The notes under the pieces are model-generated. The model was not told the origin of the DNA. It did not search any database and worked only from the letters and a program-made list of their open reading frames with translations. From contig OZ026547.1 of the NCBI GenBank assembly GCA_964020155.1, positions 3,899,095 to 3,963,094 on the forward strand: 64,000 bases of DNA, given 5' to 3'. The position numbers and the translations under genes were made by a program. How positions within the stretch are numbered: the first letter of the stretch is position 1; the number at the start of each line of letters is the position of its first letter. Origin of the DNA: Chondrilla cf. caribensis. Its lineage: Eukaryota; Porifera; Demospongiae; Chondrillida; Chondrillidae. Positions 1 to 10,925 of this stretch are shown here, piece by piece.

Positions 1-565
1 AATATAAAAGTGTCTATGTACATGTGAATTCCAGGTGATAGGAGCTAGGTTTATTCACTGGCTGTATTTATTGAATGTAGGGTGGTGTGTATAGCATTCA
101 CTGCCATGGACACTGTACCATTCCACAACCATTTTATCATGTGTAAAGTCCTAGCCATTGTATGAAGTTTCGTTTTAAACTTTTGTCCCTTTCATTTTTT
201 TAATATTTATGATATCAACGGATGCTACACTAGTTGAAACATGGTCACTCAGGCAGTATGACACATGAAATACACTTGTGACACTGTGACCTGTGACTAC
301 TGTAGATCACAATTGATGCATTTGCGTGAGATTCAAGTTTGTTCAGTTCGTAGTCACCTCACAGGAATTGATAGTCTCATTGTAGTCTTGAATCCAGTTG
401 TTTTTCCCATTGTGTGTTGATGCGTTCCCCGCATGTAGGTAATATTATTTTTTTTCCTGCATGCATGGAACATATAAACACGTAATGGGAAAGTTTGTGG
501 ACTCTAAACTACGCAGTCTCGGTGTTGGTTTCTGTATTACATTCTGTGTATTGCGTCTACTCCAG
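1..565. other. Probable intron of the LRMDA-like gene; nothing else seen
   Basis: AT-rich sequence upstream of the first recognisable exon. No coding similarity, repeat or RNA gene was seen. Because the exon at 566 starts with the last base of a split codon, this stretch should be intronic. Confidence 0.5.
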
Positions 566-3500
566 ATTGTATGTTTTGCATCGACTACCCAACCTCAAAT
601 TTTTGGATTCCACTGAAGTGTCAGAAGAGGAGCAGAAAGAGGCCAAACGCGTGGGTCAGTTCATGAAGGTTGTCAAGCCTTCGGACAGCCAGGTGAAGAT
701 CGGTTAATTGGCATCTGCAATTAGTTGTGATTTCAAGCAAAGGCAATAATTGTATTGGCATGAAATCTGATATTACTGTTATCGTTGCCATGCAATTATT
801 GGCTAGTATCAAGTTTTATCCAATGTTTCAATCCTACGATACACATATCTATTGTGAAAATGTATAGGTGAGTATTCATTGTGCATGTTTCTGGCAAAAG
901 TACCTCTCACTCTTAGATCATGATCACATTATTACTATCTAGTGAATATGGTTTTGAACTGCATGGAATAGTGCAGTACTCATGTTTTGCCAGAGATTTG
1001 GCCTTTCAGCATTTCGAAAAGCTGGCAATAGCCAAAAGGTGCAATTCTACCTTGTCATCATCCACCATGCATTGTAATAGTGATGATCACCATATTTGCC
1101 ACAGTTAGTTATCGTTTGGGGAATCTGTGATATCAACCAACACCACTCAATTGTGCCTAATTGGTAGTCACCGTCACTGCTCTGGAATTTCAAACAGGTC
1201 AGAAACATCAATGTTCCTTTAAGTACCAACCTGGCAGCGGCAGTTGTGGAAATCAGTGTTGATCAGGGTTGATGATGCTGTCCGTTGAAAGTATATTCAT
1301 ACATACAGTGAATTCTAGTTAATCTGCCACAATTTGTTTTTAAAGAATATGGTGAATTAACGAGTTTGGCAGATTAACTGGATATTCATTGGTACTTGTA
1401 CATTATATAGGTACTGGGAAATTTTGGCAGATTAGAAGGTTTGGTGGATAAAGTGGTGACAGATTAACAAGAATTTACTGTATTCATTAGTACCTATGTA
1501 TCTAGAGAATTAGTGCATCAGCACTACAGGTACACAATGTCACAAACATTGAAGAAAACACAAATTCAGTAAAAAGACTACAATTTTGGTGCACAAAACC
1601 TTTCTCTCTTGACATTGTGTATGGGGATTTAAAGTTTTGCCCACTCTCCCAAGCCTGTTTTGGCTCAGAGAGACGATCACTGTCATCATTATCGCCACAC
1701 CTTTTCCATGCTGGGGGTAGACACCCCCTAATAAGGACTGGTGTGGGTATGACTAATACATGCCTATTGACATCAATATGTGCATACAGTAACTACATAT
1801 AATTCAGTTCATTTGTCTGTTTGTATTCACATCAATTGGAAACTGTAGCACAGAACACTGCCAAACACACGGCAATTGTGAACTAACTGTACTTGGGAGT
1901 GTCATGTGTGGGCTGCAATCACCTAATAGTTCTTGTTGAATTTCTTCACGACCAACTGTAATTTTCAATTAGTACTCCTCCCATCTTCTGGTTGCTGGTA
2001 ACCAGAAAAATGATGAGCTGACAATTGTTGTTATAAGGATCCCACGCGGGAGAGGCATATGTAAACATAACATAATTACGTTTTGTTCAGATTCCAACAA
2101 CTTCACACCTTTTTGACTACTTCACACTGGGTTGCCTGTCTGAATGGTTGGGAACCAAGCTAGTAACTATATTCATACCTGTCTATTCACCTCATTATGT
2201 GCTTACAGTACATGCAAATAATGTATGACTCAATATCTCTCGCCCTATTTAAGAACACTTGATAGATTACTGAATTTGACATACTTTGATTTGTTTGGGT
2301 TTCTTTATTCTTGGTTAGAAAGTGTCCACAGATAGTACGTCATAATGAGATATGCTTATTGCTGGATGTGTGAAATGTTGTTTCGTGACAATCTGACTGC
2401 AACACCTGTACCTTTCTACAGTATAGTGAAGAATTTTCACAAGAAATTTCACAATTTCACCCTCAAAAGAGCATTTCATGGTTTCAATTTCACAATTCAT
2501 TCTGATATTTTTGCTTGTAATGATTATGCAAAAAATGTAACATTTCAACCTCGCACAGTCTTCTCATTGTACAGTATAACTTAGAATAGTTTGTTGTGTC
2601 TGGTTGATTGTTACCTTTTACTCTGTAAGCATTTTGTATTGTAGAAGGATGACAATGATGAGGAGCTCACTTTGTCCGATGTTCCTCACTATACACCTCT
2701 GCCTAATAAAGATCCAAGCCAAAAAGGAAAAGGTCACCTTCTTGCACCATGCACACACTTGATAATGATGTGTAGAGTGGAACCTCCATCAGTCAACACC
2801 ATATTCCAGCTGTATTTCAAGACTATCATTATAACAGACCATGCTAAACAACATCCATACATGACATGCTATTGGTTGCTCATTCAGTGTTGGATGGTCC
2901 AAGTTCCACTGTATTATATGCATACATATATACATACACATGTACATGCACATGTATGTACACATGTATATACACATGTACATGCGCATGAATGTACACA
3001 TGTATGTACACAGTATGTACACATATATACACATGAACGGTACTAATCATACAAAACTGAACATGCTGCGGGTGTTCCTGTTTTCTGAAAGCGTGCCTGG
3101 AAAAGGTACGGGTATGGACAGGTATGGGTGTACCCGTTCTCTTGCTTACCCTACGCTCCAATCAACACCTCAAAGTGTTATTTCAAAATGAAGTGGTATT
3201 TCTGGAGTTCACAGAATATATTCCCAAAAAGAGCAGTGAAAGAATCGATTTGCGATAACAAGAAGAAAAAACAAATGCAAATAATAAATCTGGAAAGATG
3301 TTTTTCTTGTTGAATCATGAAGAACACCCAAGAGAATAAGCAACCCTCCCTCCGAACGACGATAAAATGGAATTCGTTTCTTCATGTAACTCAAATAAAC
3401 AGTTTCAAACGAACTGTAACACAATGAACTGGAAATACTTATCAACTTCAACACTAAAATTTACATTATGATTGTAATCATTATCACTACTTAGGTATAG

Positions 3501-3829
3501 ATTTTTACAATCGTCAAGTTCAGCGACTCACCCACTAAATGGACATTCCTGCTTAATGGGTACGGGTACACCCATTCTACACCCATAGAACGTTCAGTTT
3601 TATATGATTAGTACCATACATGTGCATGTATGTACACATGTACATGCACAGGGTCACACAATTGCTGTAGGTGGACAGATGTACAGACCAGAATTACTGG
3701 TCTATTTTCAGTGTCTAACAAGTGATTGTTGTCCTGTCCTGGTCTGCAGCTGTCTTTGGTAGTGTGAAGTACGTCTACCATGGCAAACATTCAGAAGGAA
3801 ATCGCTTCATCAGAAATTCTCAACTCTAA
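566..3829 (+). CDS. LRMDA: LRMDA-like leucine-rich-repeat protein, C-terminal three exons (5' end outside window)
   Basis: Three coding exons join in frame: 566-692, 2645-2732 and 3750-3829 (stop TAA 3827-3829). Exon 566-692 follows a tctactccag acceptor and reads LYVLHRLPNLKFLDSTEV..., the last leucine-rich repeat and cap, then GQFMKVVKPSDSQ. Exon 2645-2732 contains HYTPLPNKDPSQKGK and ends in phase 1 at a gtcacc donor. The last exon restores frame and gives VKYVYHGKHSEGNRFIRNSQL then stop. From memory this matches the conserved C-terminus of vertebrate LRMDA (C10orf11), including the HYTPLP and YYGK.SEGNRFIR blocks and the terminal QL. LRMDA is a small LRR protein linked to melanocyte differentiation in vertebrates; its role in an animal lacking melanocytes is unknown. 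Upstream LRR exons were not found in 1-565 and must lie to the left. The last exon is too short to stand out as an open frame and was found by motif. Confidence 0.75.
1304..1482. mobile_element. Small MITE with TA-flanked terminal inverted repeats
   Basis: The ends read TACAGTGAATTCTAGTTAATC and, in reverse complement, TACAGTAAATTCTTGTTAATC, so the termini are inverted repeats of about 22 bp with few mismatches. Both ends carry TA, the usual target of Tc1/mariner/pogo elements. At 179 bp it is non-coding and would depend on a transposase elsewhere. It lies in the first visible intron of the LRMDA-like gene. A single similar end (CAGATTAACGAGATTTCACTGTA-type) is seen near 14,857-14,878. Confidence 0.6.
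1640..1750 (+). repeat. Dispersed repeat, copy 1 (related to 20,680-20,775 in inverse orientation)
   Basis: The segment containing CAGAGAGACGATCACTGTCA and TTATCGCCACACCTTTTCC recurs in reverse complement at about 20,680-20,775. Both translate to a similar short string (RRSLSSLSPHLF here, KQSLSSLSPHPF there), but this is shared repeat sequence rather than a gene: there is no longer frame and no splice context. Confidence 0.5.
2925..3030. repeat. TACATG/ACACATGT-rich low-complexity repeat
   Basis: Imperfect alternation of tacatg, acatgt and gtacac over about 100 bp. It abuts the left end of the inverted-repeat element at 3,039-3,615, and a similar run lies just right of that element (3,616-3,650), so the two may be parts of one longer inverted repeat. 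Confidence 0.6.
3039..3615. mobile_element. Inverted-repeat element (MITE-like, 577 bp)
   Basis: GGTACTAATCATACAAAACT... at 3,039-3,062 is the reverse complement of 3,592-3,615 with one mismatch in 24 bases. Inside the termini both arms carry GGGTGTACCC / GGTACGGGTA-type strings in inverse order, so the subterminal regions also pair imperfectly. No transposase frame is present. It sits in the LRMDA intron 2,733-3,749. No target-site duplication could be fixed because both flanks are the same tacatg repeat. Confidence 0.55.
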
Positions 3830-5700
3830 CTGCCGCCAACCCCTGGAAAAAACTACCTTTTGCATGTTTGATGTAATTATTGCATAATTATTATTACACA
3901 TAACATTTTCATTGATTCAGTATTAAGTTGCTTGTTATTTGTTAATGCTTTAAATTTGGCAGATTAATATGTTTGCATACAACTTGTCTTTGGAACCTCA
4001 CAATCATGTTGCATACTATTATTTGCAACATAATAGTCTAACGTATTTTATGATTGTACATATATCTTAGTGTATAATGTATTGTACAATTAAGCTATTT
4101 GAATGTTAATAATATTATCCATATAATATAATATTACACTTATACTTAAATATGGCATATAAAATGTATTATATTATAATAATAATACTGTTCCACTATA
4201 TGTATAGTACATGTACAGCTTAGTTATGATTATAAGTGGGTTATAGAATTAGTATAATATATTATATATTATATTATACATACCAGATCTGTATTATAGT
4301 GAGTATAATATGTATGCTCCTCACTCGTCACTAATAATTATTACATAGTACTTGCAGGCATGTCAAGTGTAAGTACCTCTGATTAGAAGTATAGATTTGG
4401 TGTGTATTATACATCCCTTGATTGAGGTATATCAATCATGCAATCAATCAATCAATTTTTTATTAAAGTGCATCACACCAAAAGGTGCTAGGACACGGAA
4501 GGGTCTGAAGTAGCACTATACATGATACAATGATAATTGGATGCAGCATGCCAAAGTAAAACAATAAGTATAATGATGTCAGATGAGTAATGAGATAAAA
4601 ATAGTAAATATATAAGATTTTGTATATTACAATTCAATTAAAACAAGCACACTACATACTGTATAGTGGGAAATTTCATGGGACAAAATTTTTGCTGATG
4701 GCTCCAAAAATGAAAATATGCCGATAAAATTTTCACGGATGCTGGCCACAGTCACGTGATATAGAACAACGAGCTCGAGAATGCCTAATTTGCAGTTTTC
4801 ATTTTCACGGATGTTAGGCCAATTGTGAAATCCGCCAAAATTTTGTCTTCCGAAAATTTCCCACAGTGGAGCTAATACAATGCAAAATGCCATTATAAGA
4901 ACATGCTATGGATGGTAATACAGCAGTTTGCTTCTGCACAGTTAACGTTGTCGCTTTGGGTGAGCCTCGTAGCCTGCATGAGTGCAGTAATTAGGAGCTG
5001 CCTGATCTGATATTATGTATTTGTTTACTAATCAAGTTTGACTGTACTACGTATACCTACTTGTAACAATCATAACAATTTAATTAAGTGTCCTATCCAC
5101 ATTTTTAATATCATTAATATACATGCTAGTACTCCCAGGTCTATTTAGCTAGGTTATAACCCTTCATTTTTTGACTTATTTTGAATTTAGTCCCATTGGA
5201 TCAAACGCACGCTGTCAACCCATGGGAGGACACAGTGTAACTTGGGACGTATGCATGATATTATAGGGTGACTTTGAACATTGCATTGTGGCAAGAGATA
5301 TGTGTTTGAGTGTCTACCACTGGTCAATCCCATATGAATGAAGATATCGCAGTTCAAAGTACCGTATAGCGGGAAACCTTTCCGTCCGTACGGTAATAGT
5401 GGAGTTATAGATGAAATCAGGATCAGCTGTCTTAAAGTATCCCCTAAGGACCTTGCTCAAAATTACTTCATTTCGCTCTACTAATGTAAATCGCGCACAC
5501 ATCTAGTTGGAAACACAGTATTTTCGATCCCGTCCAAGTTCTTACCACGGATATTCGGACTCGCGCCCTAGTCGAATTTATTACTGTAATTTTATTCGAG
5601 CACAATATCTGCACGTGATTGATTGATGTTTCCATTCTCGTTACAAAAGCAGTATGGAAACGAGAACTCGCGCAGCTGAGATCATGGGTACATGGGCGAG
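3830..5700. other. Intergenic region between LRMDA-like gene and sulfotransferase promoter
   Basis: No supported gene. 3,900-4,330 is very AT-rich with repeated TATA/TAATAT strings. It contains a MITE at about 4,660-4,875 (separate entry). From about 5,330 the sequence becomes richer in CpG, consistent with approach to a promoter. The short open frames here lack splice signals and similarity. Confidence 0.5.
4660..4875. mobile_element. MITE-like inverted repeat with GTGGGAAATTT ends
   Basis: The left end reads TATAGTGGGAAATTT followed by GGGACAAAATTTT; the right end reads CAAAATTTTGTC then GAAAATTTCCCACAGTGG. The two ends are inverted copies over about 40 bp with several mismatches. The 215-bp interior has no coding capacity. 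A related string (TATAGCGGGAAACCTTTCC) occurs at about 5,365, suggesting a family. Confidence 0.55.
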
Positions 5701-5701
5701 G

Positions 5702-5773
5702 TATATAAAGAGATCGAGAGGCCTGGGATATCTGTGAGATTTCGCGTCATTCGAACTTCACAGAAGACAGATC
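5702..5773 (+). promoter_or_regulatory. Candidate promoter and non-coding first exon of the sulfotransferase gene
   Basis: TATATAAA at 5,702-5,709 is followed about 65 bp later by a strong donor (ATC|GTAAGTGAG at 5,774). The coding exon of the sulfotransferase begins right after a good acceptor (CTTCTTACGTAG ending 12,105), only 11 bp before its ATG, so an upstream untranslated exon is required. The segment of about 5,735-5,773 in a CpG-richer neighbourhood is the best candidate seen. This is inference: no transcript evidence is available, and the 6.3-kb intron it implies is the longest in the window. Confidence 0.35.
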
Positions 5774-7229
5774 GTAAGTGAGTCGAGCCTGCATACATTA
5801 AAATGTACTTTCATGTATATCGAGGGTCTCTGTAATCTTCGTTTGTGTTGGAAGTATTCGTTAGCGGCGTTGGTATTCACACACCACCCGTCTCACTCTT
5901 GTAGCTAGAATATCATTAGCACTACGCGTGAGTAACATCATCAGAAAGACTGCCGCTAGCTGTTTTACCAAACCTGCATTCGTGAAACCTAACGAAACGC
6001 GTAGCTATTTTGGCACCAAAGTAGATAGCCGTCTTCACGTTATATTGTGCGTGGAAAGTATGTGGCATTGTGTAGAACTGTATGCTCACTGAAGCACATC
6101 ACTACAATGTGGCTTGACACATGCAAATGATGATCAACACGCATCTGGGGTTGAATAAACAGAGAATGTGGTGATATCTCAAATTATGAATACAATGTGA
6201 ACTGACCTACGTACTTGTGCTGCAATGTTTGGAATGCTTCTTATCACTGCCTTTGTCTGGTCTCTTCCATGTGACTGGACTAGTTCGTGTATAGCTGAGG
6301 TAAAGTGGGGTAAATCGGACAATCACGGTATAAATCCAGCCACTTGTGAATAGCCACCTCACAAAGAACAAGTGGCTGACTTCACTGCCCTCTTTGTTGC
6401 AGCTAAAAGATTGTCATTCCAAGTGGAACACTGTAGTTGTCGTCAAGTGCTTAGCATTTGTGTTATCGTTATTGTCGATTATTGTGAAATACTAATAATA
6501 TTTATTAGCTAATTGTAAATGATATTTATTAACCTTATTTATTTCCTTATACAAACATATTAGAATATTAATGTTGCTTATTCGCTATTGTTTAGTTCAT
6601 TATGATTAGTATCATTCCATTCAGCTGAAATGTAGATATACTTTGAAGTCATATTTAACGCTAACTTCCCAGTAGAAACCTACTACGTAAATCATATTCA
6701 ACACTAACTTCCTATTAGAAACCTACTATATTATGTGGTATTTCAATGTCCTTCTTATTGGTGATTTTTTTTACGTACACTGCTATGACAATCTAAACAA
6801 AGCTCACACGGTGGTGTGTGCTAAATGATAAGTTGGCTGAGAGTGTTTGTCTCAACACATTACTACTGTATATAACATATAATAGTGGATGTATGCAAAA
6901 TGTAGCTATATTATATGTACTCCTTTTTTCTGGTTAGTGGGCACCTCACCTCCGTGATGTTGTGTGTACCAACTAGTCTTATTTTCCCACGGTCGGTGAC
7001 TAGGGCATTGCTTCTCACAGCAAGGCTTGATCATTATCCATTAATTTTATTCATTGTTACACACAGCAGAGATATGAATCTCTTTATCTCAATGTTGTGG
7101 TGGACTATACATCTTCATTGTCTCAACAGCAGACTATATGAATCTCATTACCTATTGTCCTTTGTTACTGTAAGTGTTGATTTGATCAACAATGAACACA
7201 TGTCAGGAATGATGTATGCAGTACCCTCT

Positions 7230-7450
7230 CAAATCTGTGATCATCAACAATAATTTTGTTGTGTTGGAGAAGATGTATTGTTCTTGTTGATCCTCCCACA
7301 ACAATCTTGTGTTAGTTGGTGTGTGAACTCCTCTGTGATCATCAATGATAATTTTGTTGTGTTGGAGGAGATATATTGTTCTCTGTGGTCCTCCAACAGT
7401 AATCTTGTTAGTTCATATGTAAACTCCTCTGTGATCATCAATGATATTTT
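7230..7450. repeat. Tandem repeat, about 97-bp period, about 2.3 copies
   Basis: TCTGTGATCATCAA recurs at 7,234, 7,332 and 7,428, each followed by a similar block (AATTTTGTTGTGTTGGAG). Periods are 98 and 96 bp. Open frames on both strands here are products of the repetition. Confidence 0.7.
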
Positions 7451-7790
7451 AATTTGTTGCGTTAATGCATATGCTCTATCTGATGGTAGGTATGTACATG
7501 TGTCTATTGTTCCATCAGTGAATAATATGACACTACAACAATGGCTGATTATGTAGATTGTACCATTGCTAAGTATATGTACTGAGCATGAGTGTTTGGC
7601 CTGCTCTTGATGCCAATACAGTTGATTGATCATATACGTACGTAACTGTTGTGTATTTATGTATGTCAATGTATGTCATTATGTCTTATGAGTTGCAAGA
7701 ATGTACAGAATTGAATATGGAATGGTGAATTCCATGAGTGTATCGATGGGAAAAACTCATTCCAAACATTTCAAAGATGACCTTGAAGCG

Positions 7791-7913
7791 AAAGTTGGAA
7801 GTAAGGGCACACGTCACTTGGATGGTGGCGCATGAGGTTTCTGACCCATGGAAAGTTGGAAGTGTGGGGATGAATCCCTTGGATGGAGATGCATAAGGTT
7901 TCTGACCACCTAA
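7791..7913. repeat. Tandem duplication, 61-bp period, two copies
   Basis: AAAGTTGGAAGT begins both copies (7,791 and 7,852), and both end in GAGGTTTCTGACC or AAGGTTTCTGACC. The copies differ at several positions, so the duplication is not recent. Confidence 0.65.
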
Positions 7914-8211
7914 TAGCAATGCAAAACTGGTACAGACATTACCTACCGAAACTCCAAAAGAATGCGGATACACATGGAAAACACTGTACCTGATCCAATA
8001 CACATTGATATTTATCCTCCGAACCCTTCTCCAACCATTTGTAGTAAATGTTTGTAGGTTAGTGTTGTTGTACGTACGTAGGTGGCTGGGAAGAGATTAT
8101 TTTCGATCAAAGGAATCGGACATTTTCATCTATGTGATCAGCTAAAACTGGTATTGACTAGAACTAATAATAATAAGTAGCTCGTCATCCTTAGAAAGTT
8201 CACGTTCTAAA

Positions 8212-9053
8212 CTAGTCTGGCCTGCTACGACCGTCCCACCAAGCGCCCTGGGCGAGGAAAGGGAGGGACGGTCTTGCGGCACTAGAGATTAATTCACACC
8301 TTGCCGTTATCAATATGTGACAAATCAAATTTCGACCTATTTTATACAGTATTGGAAATTTATATTGGATGAATAGCTAATATACCAATATAAATTCGTC
8401 AGAAATTCGGGCTTTCGCAGAGGTTTAGATAACTTGTTCGGATTTCCTCCAAGTAGTACATGTCTACCTCCTACTTTCGTATTTTAAAGTAGGCATGTAT
8501 AGCTATTACTTCTGACGTTTTCTGACTACATCGTCGCTTCTCCACTGTGTAGTGAAGTCCGTCCGAAAGCTCATCTCTTTCCAGATATCGATTATCTTAA
8601 GATGCTTTTTTGATCGTCTCTAACAGAGCGTTGCAATAAGCTACGAGGATCTTACTGAGTGGGAAACGAATACATGTAATGGCATATGTAACAAAGTTTA
8701 TTGGGAGTCGATAGATTTTATAGTTTTCGAGTAATTTTAGATGACCGAATATAGCTAGGCGGTGTCCGAAAATCAGTTGAGCTGGAAATTAAAGTGACAC
8801 ACGACTGAGATCCTATCGGTATATCGATTGAAGGAGTTCAAATGAAGACAAACGACCGATTCTGTCATTTGTGCTGCTCTACACTTGATGTAAAGAATTA
8901 TCTACAATGATCTAACACCTTTTTTTAATGAGTGCCGAGATTCTCGGCACTCGTAGCTGATTCGTCAAAAGTTGCGCAATTAATCTCTAGTGCCGCTAGA
9001 CCGTCTTTCACGCCGGAGGCGTTTAGAAAGACGGTCGTAGCAGGCCAGACTAG
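8212..9053. mobile_element. Non-autonomous DNA transposon with perfect 24-bp TIRs and 7-bp target duplication
   Basis: Positions 8,212-8,235 (beginning CTAGTCTGGCCTGCTACGAC) are the perfect reverse complement of 9,030-9,053. The element is flanked by TTCTAAA at 8,205-8,211 and 9,054-9,060, a direct 7-bp duplication. Each arm also folds on itself: GACCGTCCC pairs with GGGACGGTC on the left and GACCGTC with GACGGTC on the right. The next inner strings (CTAGAGATTAATT / AATTAATCTCTAG) again pair between arms. There is no transposase. Long folded termini with a 7-10-bp duplication recall foldback or Mutator-like MITEs. It shares the GACCGTCCC terminus with the element at 53,297-54,063. Confidence 0.85.
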
Positions 9054-9819
9054 TTCTAAACAGAAATACCATTTTGCCTGTCCCTTCCATTTTGTTATGT
9101 ACATACGTATAATCTCAAACATATAACCCTGAACTACTTTATTTACTCCCAGCCATTGCCAACAAATCTGTATAAGTAAAATTGTGCGTGTTGGGAAACT
9201 GGTTGTTCAGGGTACATACGTACGTACGTACGTACATACGTGTGTCATAGTTGATTACTGTCAGTCTAAAGGTCAGACAAAACATCCTTTCAAAGAGGGT
9301 ACAGAACCTTGCCTTAGGGTGGGGCAGTATTGTGGTGTTGGGAAACTATTGGGGTATTGTTGCATCCATCGCAGGTTTCTTTCTGCTGCCTCTGTTCTGA
9401 AGTCCTTAATGGAAGGTACTTTGATGTGGGCAAAGTATGTATTCAAAAGCTATCCTATGATAAGTGTCAACTCTAGTAGTTAGTAATTGCCTGTCATCCC
9501 CAAATGGCATTGTATTACATTGAAGGCGTTGTATTGAGTATGTGTACCTTATGGTATTGACTTGTGAAAGGTATGTACATACGTATGTGGAATCCAATTA
9601 TTGGGTTGGGGGATACATTTTATGTTGGACACAACTGAGTAAAAATGCTGATTGAGATATTGAGGATGTTTGGGTAATGATCAATAATAATATTAACAAA
9701 CTTGTATAGTGTGTCATACTTCCCTATGTACGTACATAAGTACCTAGGAATGTGTCATGTATAATGTTTCAACCCAAAGTAATCTCACCCAAGGGTGTTA
9801 TGCTGTAGGGTGTAATAGT

Positions 9820-10925
9820 ATATGGGAGCACTACCAAGGTGGTGTTGTGGAGAGGTCTGACTACATGCATGAGTATGGGAGCTCTAACATGGGTGGTGTT
9901 GTAAAGAATTCTGACTGTATACTAGTGTATGGAAGCACTACCAAGGGTGGTGTTGTGAAAAGGTTTGACTGTATACTAGTGTATGGGAGTACTACCAAGG
10001 GTGATGTTGTGAAGAGGTTTGACTGTATACTAGTGTATGGGAGCACTACCAAGGGTGGTGTTGTAAAGAATTCTGACTGTATACTAGTGTATGGAAGCAC
10101 TACCAAGGGTGGTGTCGTGAAGAGGTTTGACTGTATACTAGTGTATGGGAGTACTACCAAGGGTGATGTTGTGAAGAGGTTTGACTGTATACTAGTGTAT
10201 GGGAGCACTACCAAGGGTGTTGTTGTAAAGAGGTCTGACTGTATACTAGTGTAGTATGGGAGCACTACCAAGGGTGATGTTGTGAAAAGGTCTGACTGTA
10301 TACTAGTGTATGGGAGCACTACCAAGGGTGATGTTGTAAAGAGGTCTGACTGTATACTAGTGTATGGGAGCACTACCAAGGGTGTTGTTGTAAAGAGGTC
10401 TGACGTATACATGTGTAGTATGGGAGCACTACCAAGGGTGTTGTTGTAAAGAGGTCTGACTGGAGCACTACCAAGGGTGATGTTGTGAAGAGGTTTGACT
10501 GTATACTAGTGTATGGGAGCACTACCAAGGGTGATGTTGTGAAAAGGTCTGACTGTATACTAGTGTATGGGAGCACTACCAAGGGTGATGTTGTAAAGAG
10601 GTCTGACTGTATACTAGTGTATGGGAGCACTACCAAGGGTGTTGTTGTAAAGAGGTCTGACATATACATGTGTAGTATGGGAGCACTACCAAGGGTGTTG
10701 TTGTAAAGAGGTCTGACTGGAGCACTACCAAGGGTGATGTTGTGAAGAGGTTTGACTGTATACTAGTGTAGTATGGGAGCACTACCAAAGGTGATGTTGT
10801 GAAAAGGTCTGACTGTATACTAGTGTATGGGAGTACTACCAAGGGTGATGTTGTAAAGAGGTCTGAGTGTATACTAGTGTAGTATGTGAGCACTACCAAG
10901 GGTGATGTTGTAAAGAGGTCCAACT
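9820..10925. repeat. 54-bp minisatellite array, about 20 units
   Basis: The unit of 54 bp (18 codons) reads on the plus strand as DCILVYGSTTKGDVVKRF. Because its length is divisible by three and no stop falls in two frames, it keeps long open frames on both strands. Some units carry an extra TAG triplet before TATGGGAG (for example near 10,250, 10,415 and 10,670), which stops the plus frame. A higher-order copy of about 257 bp is visible: the aberrant join GAC-TATACATGTGTAG occurs at 10,401 and again at 10,658. No start context, splice signal or conserved protein supports coding. Confidence 0.85.

Noticed and set aside
2733..3046. Readthrough of the LRMDA exon into downstream sequence
   Set aside because: The extension is made of low-complexity tacatg repeat, and the exon at 3,750 restores the family's conserved C-terminus.
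3608..3790. Minus-strand frame over the last LRMDA exon
   Set aside because: It is an antisense shadow of the exon at 3,750-3,829 and flanking repeat sequence.
5314..5502. Minus-strand small gene upstream of the sulfotransferase promoter
   Set aside because: Short, with no similarity, no splice context, and in a region with MITE-like strings.
9820..10925. CRISPR-like array
   Set aside because: Units are contiguous near-identical 54-mers without unique spacers, and the genome is clearly eukaryotic.
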